64,000 nt of DNA from Oceanobacillus sp. Castelsardo (GTDB lineage Bacteria; Bacillota; Bacilli; Bacillales; Amphibacillaceae), in NCBI RefSeq assembly GCF_001659985.1, contig NZ_LYCS01000004.1:269292-333291 (forward strand), written 5' to 3'. Positions within the stretch are counted from its first letter, which is position 1. Each line of letters starts with the position of its first letter. Below, piece after piece: positions 8,998 to 17,420 of the stretch. Position numbers and translations under genes: made by a program. The notes below the pieces were generated by a model that did not search any database, was not told the DNA's origin, and saw only the letters and a program-made list of their open reading frames with translations.

Positions 8998-9032
8998 TAT
9001 ACTCTTAATTTATATTTCTTTAATTAAGTATA
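8998..9032. promoter_or_regulatory. Palindromic operator candidate upstream of the dioxygenase gene
   Basis: TATACTCTTAATT and AATTAAGTATA form an inverted repeat (one unpaired base position) around an 11-base AT-rich centre, 22-56 bp upstream of the dioxygenase ATG. In B. subtilis, mhq genes are controlled by MarR-type repressors binding palindromes. Assignment to such a repressor here is inference. Confidence 0.4.
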
Positions 9033-9175
9033 ATTTACCACCCATTCATTTAAAAGTCAATCGAATTAATTTTTTCAAGAAGCAAATATTTTATCAAAAT
9101 TTGTCATACAAAACACAGTCGCATCAAAGAGGATTAATTCATTTCATGTTGAATTGTTTAATATGGGGTGATTAC

Positions 9176-9739
9176 ATGCATGAAAATGTAGAATGGAACA
9201 AAAATGCTTATTCTACAGGTGAAATAGCTACAATGTTAGACATGGGTGTGACAACAGTTAGAAAATATGCACAGCATTTAGAGAAGGCTGGATATGAATT
9301 CCAAAAGACAAAGAATAATGCGCGAATGTTTGTGGATAATGATATAGATAAGATACGACATTTAAAGGAATTAAGAGAAAATCCTAATATAACGGTTCAA
9401 CAAGCTACAAAAATCGTGATGGGAAAGATGAAAGATAAAAAGACTCAGAATATTATTGCCCTACCAAATACTACTTCCCGATTAATAAAAGATGAAAAAG
9501 TAATTTCAAAAGAGATCCTTGAAATGAAAGAGTTAATAGTAAAACAAAATGAAACGATCATTTCTTTAATAGAAAGACTGGACCAACAACAAACCATCAT
9601 TAATGAATGGTTAAATGAACGAGATAAAGAATTAATGAGAGCGATTACCGAAAGATTAGAAACTCAAAGACTTATCGCAGCTACCACAGAGGAAACAACG
9701 AATAAAAAGTCTTTTATGGGAAAACTTTTTGGAAAATAA
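9176..9739 (+). CDS. MerR-like helix-turn-helix protein with DUF3967-type C terminus
   Basis: 187 residues from the ATG at 9176 (GGGGTG six bases upstream); a longer frame from 9101 lacks a ribosome binding site. Residues ~8-70 are a MerR-type winged helix (YSTGEIATMLDMGVTTVRKYAQHL). About 90-160 is a long coiled coil, and the C terminus ends MGKLFGK as in DUF3967 proteins. Such proteins are frequent on Bacillus plasmids and chromosomes and resemble RacA/KfrA in layout, so chromosome or plasmid DNA binding is plausible, but no target is known. It stands alone with no partner gene. Confidence 0.72.
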   Translation: MHENVEWNKNAYSTGEIATMLDMGVTTVRKYAQHLEKAGYEFQKTKNNARMFVDNDIDKIRHLKELRENPNITVQQATKIVMGKMKDKKTQNIIALPNTTSRLIKDEKVISKEILEMKELIVKQNETIISLIERLDQQQTIINEWLNERDKELMRAITERLETQRLIAATTEETTNKKSFMGKLFGK

Positions 9740-9898
9740 ATGATATGTATGATATTTTAACCCTTTCCTTTCTTTTTTTATTAACGGAATATCACATGGG
9801 ACAACATCCTCGAATAATCTGTATTTATTACAATTTAATGATAAAGAAGACTTGGTTCAGGTGGAGTTTTAGTAACGCCGCGTAGATAAGGAATAAAA

Positions 9899-9941
9899 AA
9901 GCAGTAAAATCCTCGCTTTCAATTTCGGGATCTTACTGCTT
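9899..9941. terminator. Hairpin with T tract in the 9740-10060 gap
   Basis: AAGCAGTAAAATCC pairs with GGATCTTACTGCTT (one G-T wobble) around a 15-base loop. A six-T tract lies on the minus side. No obvious minus-strand gene needs it; it may end readthrough either way. The rest of 9740-10003 shows nothing I can assign. Confidence 0.55.
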
Positions 9942-10003
9942 ATTAGTTAATTTTTAACACGTGTAACTTGCGTTTTGTTATTTTTTATAGAAAATTATGA
10001 ATA

Positions 10004-10032
10004 TTGACTCATCAATTAGGTTGTGATATAAT
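10004..10032 (+). promoter_or_regulatory. Sigma-A promoter for the small BA3454-type gene
   Basis: TTGACT, a 17-base spacer, and a consensus TATAAT at 10027-10032, 28 bp before the start codon of the 47-residue gene. Confidence 0.75.
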
Positions 10033-10060
10033 TAATTATCTTATAGAAAGGGTGATATGA

Positions 10061-10204
10061 ATGATACAAGTTAATGTAACTGTCGATTATGAAGGACAAC
10101 TTTACCACACAAATGTGATTACCAACCATTATGTGACACAAGATAAAATCCTTGAATTAGCATTAAACCAAGTAAAAAAACAATTGTCTGAGACGGAAAA
10201 TTAA
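10061..10204 (+). CDS. Small BA3454-family stress-response-type protein
   Basis: A 47-residue protein (MIQVNVTVDYEGQLYHTNVI... ending KKQLSETEN) with a GGGTGAT ribosome binding site and a near-consensus promoter, so very likely expressed. The pattern of a short beta-hairpin followed by an amphipathic helix (ILELALNQVKKQL) matches the family that RefSeq names BA3454 stress response protein, as I recall it; no biochemical role is known. It is monocistronic, between the DUF3967 gene and putP. Confidence 0.72.
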   Translation: MIQVNVTVDYEGQLYHTNVITNHYVTQDKILELALNQVKKQLSETEN

Positions 10205-10306
10205 GCCTTTCTATCTCTTCCCCTTTTTCTCACCCTGTCATATCATCTTCCATGAATTCTCCTTTCATTTCAATATTTAATAGCACTTTTTTGTAAATTA
10301 AAAACT

Positions 10307-10342
10307 AAAAATTGGGATACTATTCTGTACCCCAATTTTTTT
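10307..10342. terminator. Terminator after putP (bidirectional)
   Basis: AAAAATTGGG and CCCAATTTTTTT around a 14-base loop, 12 bp beyond the putP stop. It can also end transcription of the small BA3454-type gene from the other side. Confidence 0.85.
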
Positions 10343-10353
10343 ATTTGCTATAT

Positions 10354-11832
10354 TTACTTTTCTTCTAAAATTTCCAACGTTTTATCGAATTCTTTTTCAA
10401 TTTCCTTATTCGGTTTATAAGTTAGAATACTTACAATGTAAGCTACAATTAGATTTAAAATGAATCCTGGTACAATCTCATACAAATAACCTGACAAAGC
10501 AGTAGATCCCCATATAAATGCTGTTACCGCACCTACGATCATTCCTGCTAAGGCACCTGTACCAGTAATTCTCTTCCAATATAATGAAAGTAAAATAATC
10601 GGGCCAAATGATGCCCCAAACCCAGCCCATGCAAAGGAAACTAGACCCAAGATGGTATCATTTTGTTGCCAGGCAAATATACCAGCAATGATAGAAACTA
10701 ATAATACCCCTAAACGACCAAAATTAACATATGTTTTATCGGAAACTTCCTTTTTAACTAAAGTTTTTAAAATATCCTCTACTAAAGCTGAAGAAGTTAC
10801 GAGTAATTGGGATGAAACAGTACTCATAATTGCAGCGAGTACAGCAGCTAACATAATCCCCGCAATAAAAGGATGGAAAATAATTTGACCCATAACGATA
10901 AATACAGCTTCTGGATTACTTAAGCTAACATCTGGGTTTTGTTGGAAATAGGCAACACCGATTAGTGCCGTTGCAGCGGCTCCGACTAATGATAGAATCA
11001 TCCAGCCAATTCCAATTCTTCTTGCTGATTTTGTTTCTTTCACATCCTTAATGGCCATAAATCTAACAATAATATGTGGTTGACCAAAATACCCAAGTCC
11101 CCATGCTAAAGATGAAATGACGCCAGCAGCCGATGCAGTTGCAAAAAAGCTAAGTAAGTTTACATCAACTGAACGGATGGACTCTAACGTTTCTCCTATT
11201 CCCCCAGTTAAAAATAACCCACTCACCGGTACGATGATAAGCGCAATAAACATGATAGTTCCTTGTATAAAGTCGGTGTAACTAACCGCAAGAAACCCAC
11301 CTAAGAAAGTATAAGCAATAACAACAACAGCTACAATAATTAATCCGGTATGATAACTATAACCAAAAGAACTTTCAAAAAATACACCACCAGCAACCAT
11401 TCCAGAGGAAACATAAAACGTAAAGAATACTAAAATGATAACACCTGAAATAATTCTTAATAATTTGGTGTTTCCTTTAAAACGGTTATCAAGGAAACTT
11501 GGTATTGTAATGGAGTTGTTTGATACTTGTGTATAAACACGTAAGCGTGGCGCAACATAGTACCAATTAAGCCATGCTCCAATCGTTAGACCTATGGCTA
11601 TCCAACCTTCTACTAATCCCGCTACATAGATGGCACCAGGTAATCCCATCAATAACCATTGAGACATATCGGCCGCTCCAGCACTAAGAGCTGAAACCGC
11701 TGGACCAAGATCACGGCCACCTAACATATAATCGCTAAAGTCTTTCGTACGCCTATATGCATACAAACCGATTAATACCATTCCAAGTAAATAAATAATA
11801 ATTGCTATTAATTGATACGTAAAATCAGTCAT
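10354..11832 (-). CDS. putP: Sodium/proline symporter PutP
   Basis: 492 residues, a sodium:solute symporter (SSS) with about 13 hydrophobic helices, starting MTDFTYQLIAIIIYLLGMVLIG. Family motifs include YMLGGRDLGPAVSALSAGAADMS after helix 1 and SSLAWGLGYFGQPHI in mid-protein, both typical of PutP/OpuE. It imports proline with Na+. It follows putB after 160 bp on the same strand, so it is part of or downstream of the putC-putB operon, supporting a catabolic PutP rather than osmotic OpuE role. AGGGGAG precedes the ATG. Confidence 0.92.
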   Translation of the reverse strand: MTDFTYQLIAIIIYLLGMVLIGLYAYRRTKDFSDYMLGGRDLGPAVSALSAGAADMSQWLLMGLPGAIYVAGLVEGWIAIGLTIGAWLNWYYVAPRLRVYTQVSNNSITIPSFLDNRFKGNTKLLRIISGVIILVFFTFYVSSGMVAGGVFFESSFGYSYHTGLIIVAVVVIAYTFLGGFLAVSYTDFIQGTIMFIALIIVPVSGLFLTGGIGETLESIRSVDVNLLSFFATASAAGVISSLAWGLGYFGQPHIIVRFMAIKDVKETKSARRIGIGWMILSLVGAAATALIGVAYFQQNPDVSLSNPEAVFIVMGQIIFHPFIAGIMLAAVLAAIMSTVSSQLLVTSSALVEDILKTLVKKEVSDKTYVNFGRLGVLLVSIIAGIFAWQQNDTILGLVSFAWAGFGASFGPIILLSLYWKRITGTGALAGMIVGAVTAFIWGSTALSGYLYEIVPGFILNLIVAYIVSILTYKPNKEIEKEFDKTLEILEEK

Positions 11833-11992
11833 TTTTTCTCCCCTTTTAAAAATTTAATATACTAATAAAAATATGTTTTATTTGAAAATGGAGATCTTCA
11901 CACATTCCTTTATTTTTCCATAAATGAAATATGAAAACAAGTGATATAACCATTATTTATGATTTAGAAGATAGGAAACTTCTTCCTACCTT

Positions 11993-13078
11993 CTACCCTT
12001 TTAATTTTTTCCTCTTAGAAATCTTGTCATTCGCTAATCCTTTTGGCTGAATGCCATAGTTGGAATTATGCAGAGAGAAAGTGTTATATTTTCCAAGCCG
12101 CCAAAAAATAAACGATAAGGTTAAGATAAGGCTTAAAACAATAGGTTGTTTTTTTAATCGATTATCTTTCGTGTACAACTTATCTTTTACGATTAAATTT
12201 ATATTTTGAGGACGCTCCGCTAAACGACGCATAAAATAACCGAACCAATCTGTTCCGAATGGGATATAGGTGCAGAAATTATAGCCTTCTTTTGCTAATT
12301 CATATTGCATTTCAGTACGAAATCCATATAACATTTGCAACTCAAAGTTATCTTTTTTGACACCGTTATCATTAACAAAACGGATTAATTCTTGAATAAT
12401 AGAATGGTCATGGGTTGCTATAGAGGTATAGCTATGGCCTAATAACCTTTCTTTTACTAGTGAAATAAATTCTCTATCTATCTCTTTCTTTGTTTGATAT
12501 GCGACTTCACCATTCTCCTTGTACGCACCTTTAACGATCCGGATTCGAACATTCTTTAGCTTTTCAAGATCCTCCCTGGAACGATATAAATAAGATTGTA
12601 TAACTGTTCCTACATTTTCATAGTATTTCTGTAATTCCTTTAAAACTTTTAAGGTACGTTCATAATGAGAATAATCTTCCATATCTATATTAACAAATAT
12701 ATTATATTGATTTGCTTTATTTAGAATTTCAAGCATATTTTCTACACAAAACGAATAATCAATATCTAATCCAAGCTGCGTTAGTTTAACTGAAACATGG
12801 CAATCAAGTTGTTCAAAATAAATTCTGTCTAACGTATATAAAATTTGTTTTTTTGCTTCTATGGCCTCTTCTTTTGAAAAAATAAACTCTCCTAAATGAT
12901 CGAGAGTACATCTTATGCCCGCTCGATTTAAATTATTGATTACCTCTATAACTTCATCAATGTTTGTACCGGCTACAAATTTATTCGCACCTAATTGAAA
13001 TCCCCAACGTTTCGCATTTTTATTTAAAAACTTATTTTTAGATAAAGCGATAAAGAAATCCCTCGAAAGATTTACCAC
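11993..13078 (-). CDS. putB: Proline dehydrogenase with unusual C-terminal membrane tail
   Basis: 361 residues from a GTG (AGGAAG 7 bases upstream). Residues 1-301 are a monofunctional FAD proline dehydrogenase barrel, ending in the conserved DWFGYFMRRLAERPQN motif that contacts proline. It converts proline to pyrroline-5-carboxylate for PutC. Residues 302-361 are extra compared with the ~300-residue family. They contain a hydrophobic stretch at about 311-327 (PIVLSLILTLSFIFWRL) followed by a basic end (KISKRKKLKG). This could tether the enzyme to the membrane where it feeds electrons to quinone. It lies 57 bp after putC, in the operon putC-putB-putP. Confidence 0.92.
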   Translation of the reverse strand: MVNLSRDFFIALSKNKFLNKNAKRWGFQLGANKFVAGTNIDEVIEVINNLNRAGIRCTLDHLGEFIFSKEEAIEAKKQILYTLDRIYFEQLDCHVSVKLTQLGLDIDYSFCVENMLEILNKANQYNIFVNIDMEDYSHYERTLKVLKELQKYYENVGTVIQSYLYRSREDLEKLKNVRIRIVKGAYKENGEVAYQTKKEIDREFISLVKERLLGHSYTSIATHDHSIIQELIRFVNDNGVKKDNFELQMLYGFRTEMQYELAKEGYNFCTYIPFGTDWFGYFMRRLAERPQNINLIVKDKLYTKDNRLKKQPIVLSLILTLSFIFWRLGKYNTFSLHNSNYGIQPKGLANDKISKRKKLKG

Positions 13079-13135
13079 TCCGCATCTTCCTTTTTGGATT
13101 TTTTATGAATCCGAAAAGCTTTTTGAACATCCACT

Positions 13136-14683
13136 TTAATAAGTTTCTGAAACTACCTTCGCCTCTAAGAAATGTAGCAAGTAATCAGGTCCACCTGCTT
13201 TAGAATCTGTACCTGACATTTTAAATCCCCCAAATGGCTGATAACCAACAATTGCCGCTGTACATCCACGATTAAAATATAAATTACCAACGTGAAAGTC
13301 ATAGCGAGCACGTTCTAAATGTTCACGATTATTGGAAATTACCGCTCCAGTTAACCCATATTCCGTATTATTTGCTATATCTAGTAGATTGTCAAAGTCT
13401 TCCCCTTTAGCAAAAGCAACCACTGGACCGAAGATTTCTTCCTGCATCAATCTTGCCACTGGGGAAATATCTTTAAAAATCGTCGGTGTCACAAAATATC
13501 CGATTGAGCAATCCGTTTGCCCACCAAATACTAGCTTCCCTTCTTTCCTACCAAGTTCAATATAAGTCTTAATTTTCTCGAATTGTTTATCATTGACTAC
13601 AGCTCCCATATAATAGTTTTTCTCTGTAGGATTACCAACAGTTAACTCTTCTGTTTTAGCTATTACTTTCTCAAGTACCTCATCATAGACATCTTTGTGC
13701 ACAACCGCTCTTGAACAAGCGGAACACTTCTGTCCAGAAAAGCCAAATGCAGAGTGAACAATTGCTTCCGCAGCTACATTTAAATCCGCACTATTGTCCA
13801 CGATAATAGTATCCTTTCCGCCCATTTCCGCAATAACTCGTTTTAAATGTTGTTGTCCCTCTTGTACTTTCGCTGCCCTTTCATAGATTCTAGTACCCGT
13901 CTTACGTGAACCTGTAAAGTTAATAAATCTCGTTTCCTTATGATCTACTAAATAATCCCCTATTTCTTCCGGGTCTCCCGGAATGAAATTTAATACCCCT
14001 TTTGGAAGTCCCGCTTCTTCTAATACTTCTACCATCTTATAAGCGATTACAGGAGTATTTTCCGATGGTTTTAATAATACCGGATTCCCGGCAACAATTG
14101 GAGCGACTGTCGTTCCACAAACGATTGCAAACGCAAAATTCCACGGTGGAATAACAACCCCAGGACCCATAGGTTGATAAAAATAAGAATTATGCTCATT
14201 TTTTCTATTATTTAAAGTCTTACCTTGTGATAGTTCCAATATTTGTCTCCCGTAGTACTCCAAAAAATCGATACCTTCTGCAGTATCACCATCTGCTTGG
14301 TCCCAAGGTTTCCCAGCTTCATAGACTAACCAGGCAGAGAATTCATGCTTTCGGCGACGTACAATGGCAGCTGCCCTAAAAAGAATATCCGCACGTGCAT
14401 GAATGGACATTTTCCTCCAACTCTTAAATGATTCTAAAGCAGCTGCATATGCTTGATCGACATGTTCTTTTGTGGCTTTAGCAACGCTACCTATAACCTG
14501 TTTCTTATTAGCTGGATTTACAGAAGCCAATTGATCTTCCGTATAAACTTTTTCTCCATTAATAATGAGTGGATACACTTTACCAAGTTCTCCTTCAACC
14601 TTTTTCAAAGCCAATTTAAATTCTTCACGATTAATCTCATCCTTAAAATCAGTAAATGGCTCATGTTTAAAAGGTAATACCAT
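13136..14683 (-). CDS. putC: L-glutamate gamma-semialdehyde (P5C) dehydrogenase
   Basis: 515 residues, the exact size of Bacillus P5C dehydrogenases. Aldehyde dehydrogenase catalytic residues are E286 (AEMGGK) and C320 ([10 protein letters not shown]); the NAD-binding FTGSRKTG loop is near 257. It oxidises glutamate semialdehyde to glutamate, completing proline breakdown. It is first in the putC-putB-putP operon, and its start is preceded by GGGGAGG and a sigma-54 promoter. RocA is a close paralogue in B. subtilis; linkage to putB and putP supports putC. Confidence 0.93.
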   Translation of the reverse strand: MVLPFKHEPFTDFKDEINREEFKLALKKVEGELGKVYPLIINGEKVYTEDQLASVNPANKKQVIGSVAKATKEHVDQAYAAALESFKSWRKMSIHARADILFRAAAIVRRRKHEFSAWLVYEAGKPWDQADGDTAEGIDFLEYYGRQILELSQGKTLNNRKNEHNSYFYQPMGPGVVIPPWNFAFAIVCGTTVAPIVAGNPVLLKPSENTPVIAYKMVEVLEEAGLPKGVLNFIPGDPEEIGDYLVDHKETRFINFTGSRKTGTRIYERAAKVQEGQQHLKRVIAEMGGKDTIIVDNSADLNVAAEAIVHSAFGFSGQKCSACSRAVVHKDVYDEVLEKVIAKTEELTVGNPTEKNYYMGAVVNDKQFEKIKTYIELGRKEGKLVFGGQTDCSIGYFVTPTIFKDISPVARLMQEEIFGPVVAFAKGEDFDNLLDIANNTEYGLTGAVISNNREHLERARYDFHVGNLYFNRGCTAAIVGYQPFGGFKMSGTDSKAGGPDYLLHFLEAKVVSETY

Positions 14684-14730
14684 ATGGAAACCTCCCCTTA
14701 TACTCTTGTTTTTATTCTTCCACTTATTAC

Positions 14731-14749
14731 ATGCAAAAATTGTGCCAAT
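14731..14749 (-). promoter_or_regulatory. Sigma-54 (SigL) -24/-12 promoter of the put operon
   Basis: Read on the minus strand: TTGGCAC-AATTT-TTGCAT, a full match to the TGGCAC-N5-TTGCA consensus including the essential GG and GC at correct spacing. It lies about 48 bp upstream of the putC ATG and faces a divergent sigma-54 activator gene, so function is very likely. Confidence 0.88.
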
Positions 14750-14831
14750 TATTTGATGTTAGAAAAAAATAGTGTAATCCCCTCTTTATTCAAGATCCAT
14801 CTTAATCTACTGTCTAAATATGGGTAAGGAT

Positions 14832-14858
14832 TGTAAAATTTTTTTACACATATGTAAA
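14832..14858. promoter_or_regulatory. Candidate activator-binding palindromes upstream of the sigma-54 promoter
   Basis: Two overlapping inverted repeats built on TGTAAA: TGTAAAA-TTT-TTTTACA (14832-14848) and TTTACACATATGTAAA (14843-14858). They lie ~90-115 bp upstream of the -24 element, the usual position of enhancer sites for bEBPs, and just before the activator gene, so they could serve both. The link is inference. Confidence 0.5.
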
Positions 14859-14911
14859 CTCACTGTGCAATATATTTACAATAATAGGAGTATTTTAAAA
14901 AGAGGGATCAC

Positions 14912-16285
14912 ATGAATCATAATCATTTTTATTTAGAGGCTATTTTATCAGCTGAAGATGATGCGATTACCGTTATTAACCAACATAAAGAAGTTCTCCT
15001 TTGGAATGATGCCGCTGTTCAAACATACAACATACAGAAGTCAGAAATCCTAAACAAAAAGATAACAAACTTTTTTCAGAATGAAGATTTAATGGTTTTA
15101 AAAGTACTTAAATCTAAAATACCTGTTAAAAATACTTACCATCGTCCACGTCCTGATAAACATGTTGTCATTAATGCTTCACCTGTATTTAATGAAAGAG
15201 ACGAGTTAATAGGAGCTGTCTCATTGGAAAGAGATATCACTTCAATTGTGAAATTAAATGATCACCTTCACACGAAATCTGAGGAATTAAATAAACTAAA
15301 ACAAAAGATGCTTTATTTAGATGAGACATCACCTTTTTCTAAACTAATCGGAAAAAGTGTAGCCTTACGTAAAACGATTCAAATAGCAAAAAAAGCGGCA
15401 AAAACAGATGCAACTACATTAATTCTTGGTGAAAGTGGAACCGGAAAGGAAATTTGCGCACGGGCAATCCATGAGGCCAGTAACAGAAAGAATGCTCCAT
15501 TTATACCTGTCAATTGCGGGGCCATTCCTAGTGCGCTTTTTGAAAGTGAGCTATTTGGATACGTAGGTGGTGCTTTTACCGGTGCAGACAAGAAAGGAAA
15601 AGCAGGAAAAATTGAAATGGCAGAAGGTGGTACATTATTTTTAGATGAAATAGGAGAACTACCGCTTGATTTGCAAGTAAAACTGCTCCGAGTACTGCAA
15701 GAAAACGAACTATACCGAATTGGTGAAACAAAAGGAAGAAACATAAATGTAAGATTTATTGCAGCAACCAATCAAAACCTAGAAGATTTAATGAACCATC
15801 AACAATTCCGCTCTGATTTATATTATCGATTAAATGTAATCCAAATAATTATGCCTCCATTAAGGGAAAGAACTGGCGATGTAATGGAATTATGTCAGCA
15901 GTTTCTACAGCAATTTGCTTCAGAATATCAATCTACTATCCCAATCCTAGCTGAAGATGCAATACAAGTTATGAACGAATATCATTGGCCAGGAAATGTT
16001 CGTGAACTTCGAAATATTGTTCAGCGAATGATTATTTTATCTGATCAATCTATCATACACCAAACGGATATGGAGCATCTATTTCAACACGGACATTCAA
16101 CATCGTCTAAATCTGATGTCAAAACGAGTGGCAATTTACTGAAAGAAAAAGAATCCATGGAAAAACAACTAATTGAACAAATACTAAATCAAATGAATGG
16201 AAATAAATCAGCCACAGCAAAAAAACTTGGTATATCACGCGTCACACTTTATAATAAATTAAAGAAATACGGCATTGGAATATAA
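14912..16285 (+). CDS. Sigma-54-dependent transcriptional activator of the put operon
   Basis: 457 residues: PAS sensor (~8-115), a short coiled linker, an AAA+ domain (~142-375) and a Fis-type helix-turn-helix at the end (KSATAKKLGISRVTLYNKLKKYG). The AAA+ domain has Walker A GESGTGKE (173-180) and the sigma-54 contact loop GAFTGA (220-225), so it can open SigL promoters. It reads away from putC, whose promoter is a consensus -24/-12 element, so proline-responsive activation through the PAS domain is the likely job. Layout is like RocR, but the gene sits with put instead of roc. It starts after AGAGGGATCAC. Confidence 0.88.
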   Translation: MNHNHFYLEAILSAEDDAITVINQHKEVLLWNDAAVQTYNIQKSEILNKKITNFFQNEDLMVLKVLKSKIPVKNTYHRPRPDKHVVINASPVFNERDELIGAVSLERDITSIVKLNDHLHTKSEELNKLKQKMLYLDETSPFSKLIGKSVALRKTIQIAKKAAKTDATTLILGESGTGKEICARAIHEASNRKNAPFIPVNCGAIPSALFESELFGYVGGAFTGADKKGKAGKIEMAEGGTLFLDEIGELPLDLQVKLLRVLQENELYRIGETKGRNINVRFIAATNQNLEDLMNHQQFRSDLYYRLNVIQIIMPPLRERTGDVMELCQQFLQQFASEYQSTIPILAEDAIQVMNEYHWPGNVRELRNIVQRMIILSDQSIIHQTDMEHLFQHGHSTSSKSDVKTSGNLLKEKESMEKQLIEQILNQMNGNKSATAKKLGISRVTLYNKLKKYGIGI

Positions 16286-16310
16286 ACAAAATGCCAAATT
16301 CAAATAAGTT

Positions 16311-16342
16311 AAAGCTCAGAGAAGTATATCCCTCTGAGCTTT
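16311..16342. terminator. Terminator between the activator gene and the tartrate dehydrogenase gene
   Basis: AAAGCTCAGAG - 10-base loop - CTCTGAGCTTT, a perfect 11-bp stem between two converging genes. T tracts are short, so efficiency is uncertain. Confidence 0.7.
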
Positions 16343-16345
16343 GAA

Positions 16346-17419
16346 TTAATCCCTTTTATTCATAAGTAGTTGGACAAATTGATTCCCAAGTCCTTCTGTT
16401 GAAGCAGATCCTCCCAAATCTGGTGTTAGATATGTATTTTCTTTTAAGACTTGTTTAATTGTGTTAAGAACTGCCTCAGCCCAGTCCTCTAGTCCAAAGA
16501 AATCTAACATTTGACTAACAGACCAAATAGCAGCAATTGGATTAGCAATTCCTTTCCCAGCAATATCGGGTGCTGAACCATGCACCGGTTCAAACATAGA
16601 AGGATATTTTCTTTCTGGGTTAATATTCGCCCCTGTTGCAAGACCCATTCCACCTGTAATAGCAGCCCCGATATCGGTTACAATATCACCAAATAAATTG
16701 GAAGTTACCACTACTTCAAATCTTTCTGGTTGAGAAACAAAGAATAAACTAGCCGCATCTACTAAATAAGAATAGGTTTTTACATCTGGATATTCTTTTC
16801 CAACTTCCTCAAAAACCTGATCCCAGAATACCATGGAATAATTTAATGCATTTGCTTTACTTATACTTGTTAATGTACGATTTGATTTACGAGCTTCTTC
16901 ATACGCATAACGGATAATACGCTCTGTACCTTTTCTTGAGAAGACCCCTGTTTGTAATACAACTTCTTCTGGTTTATTTTTAAAAAGCCAGTCACCTGCA
17001 CCGGAATATTCCCCTTCACTATTTTCTCTAATAACGAGCATATCAATGTCTTTTTCTGTTTTTTCTTTTAGTGGGGTTAAATCCGGATGCAAAAGTTCTA
17101 CCGGTCGTAAATTAACATATTGATCAAAGCCTTTTCTTATTTTAATTAGTAAATCCCTCAAAGAAATATGATCGGGAACTCCTGGATAGCCTACTGCCCC
17201 CAGATAAATAGAATCATAATCTTTTAATTTATCTAAAGCATCGTCATCCATCATTTTTCCGTTTTTTAAATAATACTCACATCCCCATGGGAATTCCTTA
17301 AAAGTAAAGGAAATATTTTTATCAACCTCTTCAATCGCTTTTAATACTTTAACTCCTTCCGCTACTACTTCTGGTCCAATTCCGTCTCCTGGTATAAGTG
17401 CTATATTGAAATGCTTCAT
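16346..17419 (-). CDS. Tartrate/D-malate dehydrogenase (IPMDH superfamily)
   Basis: 357 residues of the isopropylmalate/isocitrate dehydrogenase fold: IALIPGDGIGPEV at the start, the VNLRPVELL loop, VIRENSEGEYSGAG and the metal-binding LFGDIVTDIGAA. The substrate loop and length match tartrate dehydrogenases (TtuC, YcsA, DmlA), which oxidatively decarboxylate D-malate to pyruvate or act on tartrate, not LeuB. It is the last gene of the leftward catabolic cluster, one base after the racemase gene, so the two are certainly co-transcribed. Its substrate here is inferred to be a hydroxy-dicarboxylate made by upstream enzymes. Confidence 0.82.
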   Translation of the reverse strand: MKHFNIALIPGDGIGPEVVAEGVKVLKAIEEVDKNISFTFKEFPWGCEYYLKNGKMMDDDALDKLKDYDSIYLGAVGYPGVPDHISLRDLLIKIRKGFDQYVNLRPVELLHPDLTPLKEKTEKDIDMLVIRENSEGEYSGAGDWLFKNKPEEVVLQTGVFSRKGTERIIRYAYEEARKSNRTLTSISKANALNYSMVFWDQVFEEVGKEYPDVKTYSYLVDAASLFFVSQPERFEVVVTSNLFGDIVTDIGAAITGGMGLATGANINPERKYPSMFEPVHGSAPDIAGKGIANPIAAIWSVSQMLDFFGLEDWAEAVLNTIKQVLKENTYLTPDLGGSASTEGLGNQFVQLLMNKRD

Positions 17420-17420
17420 C

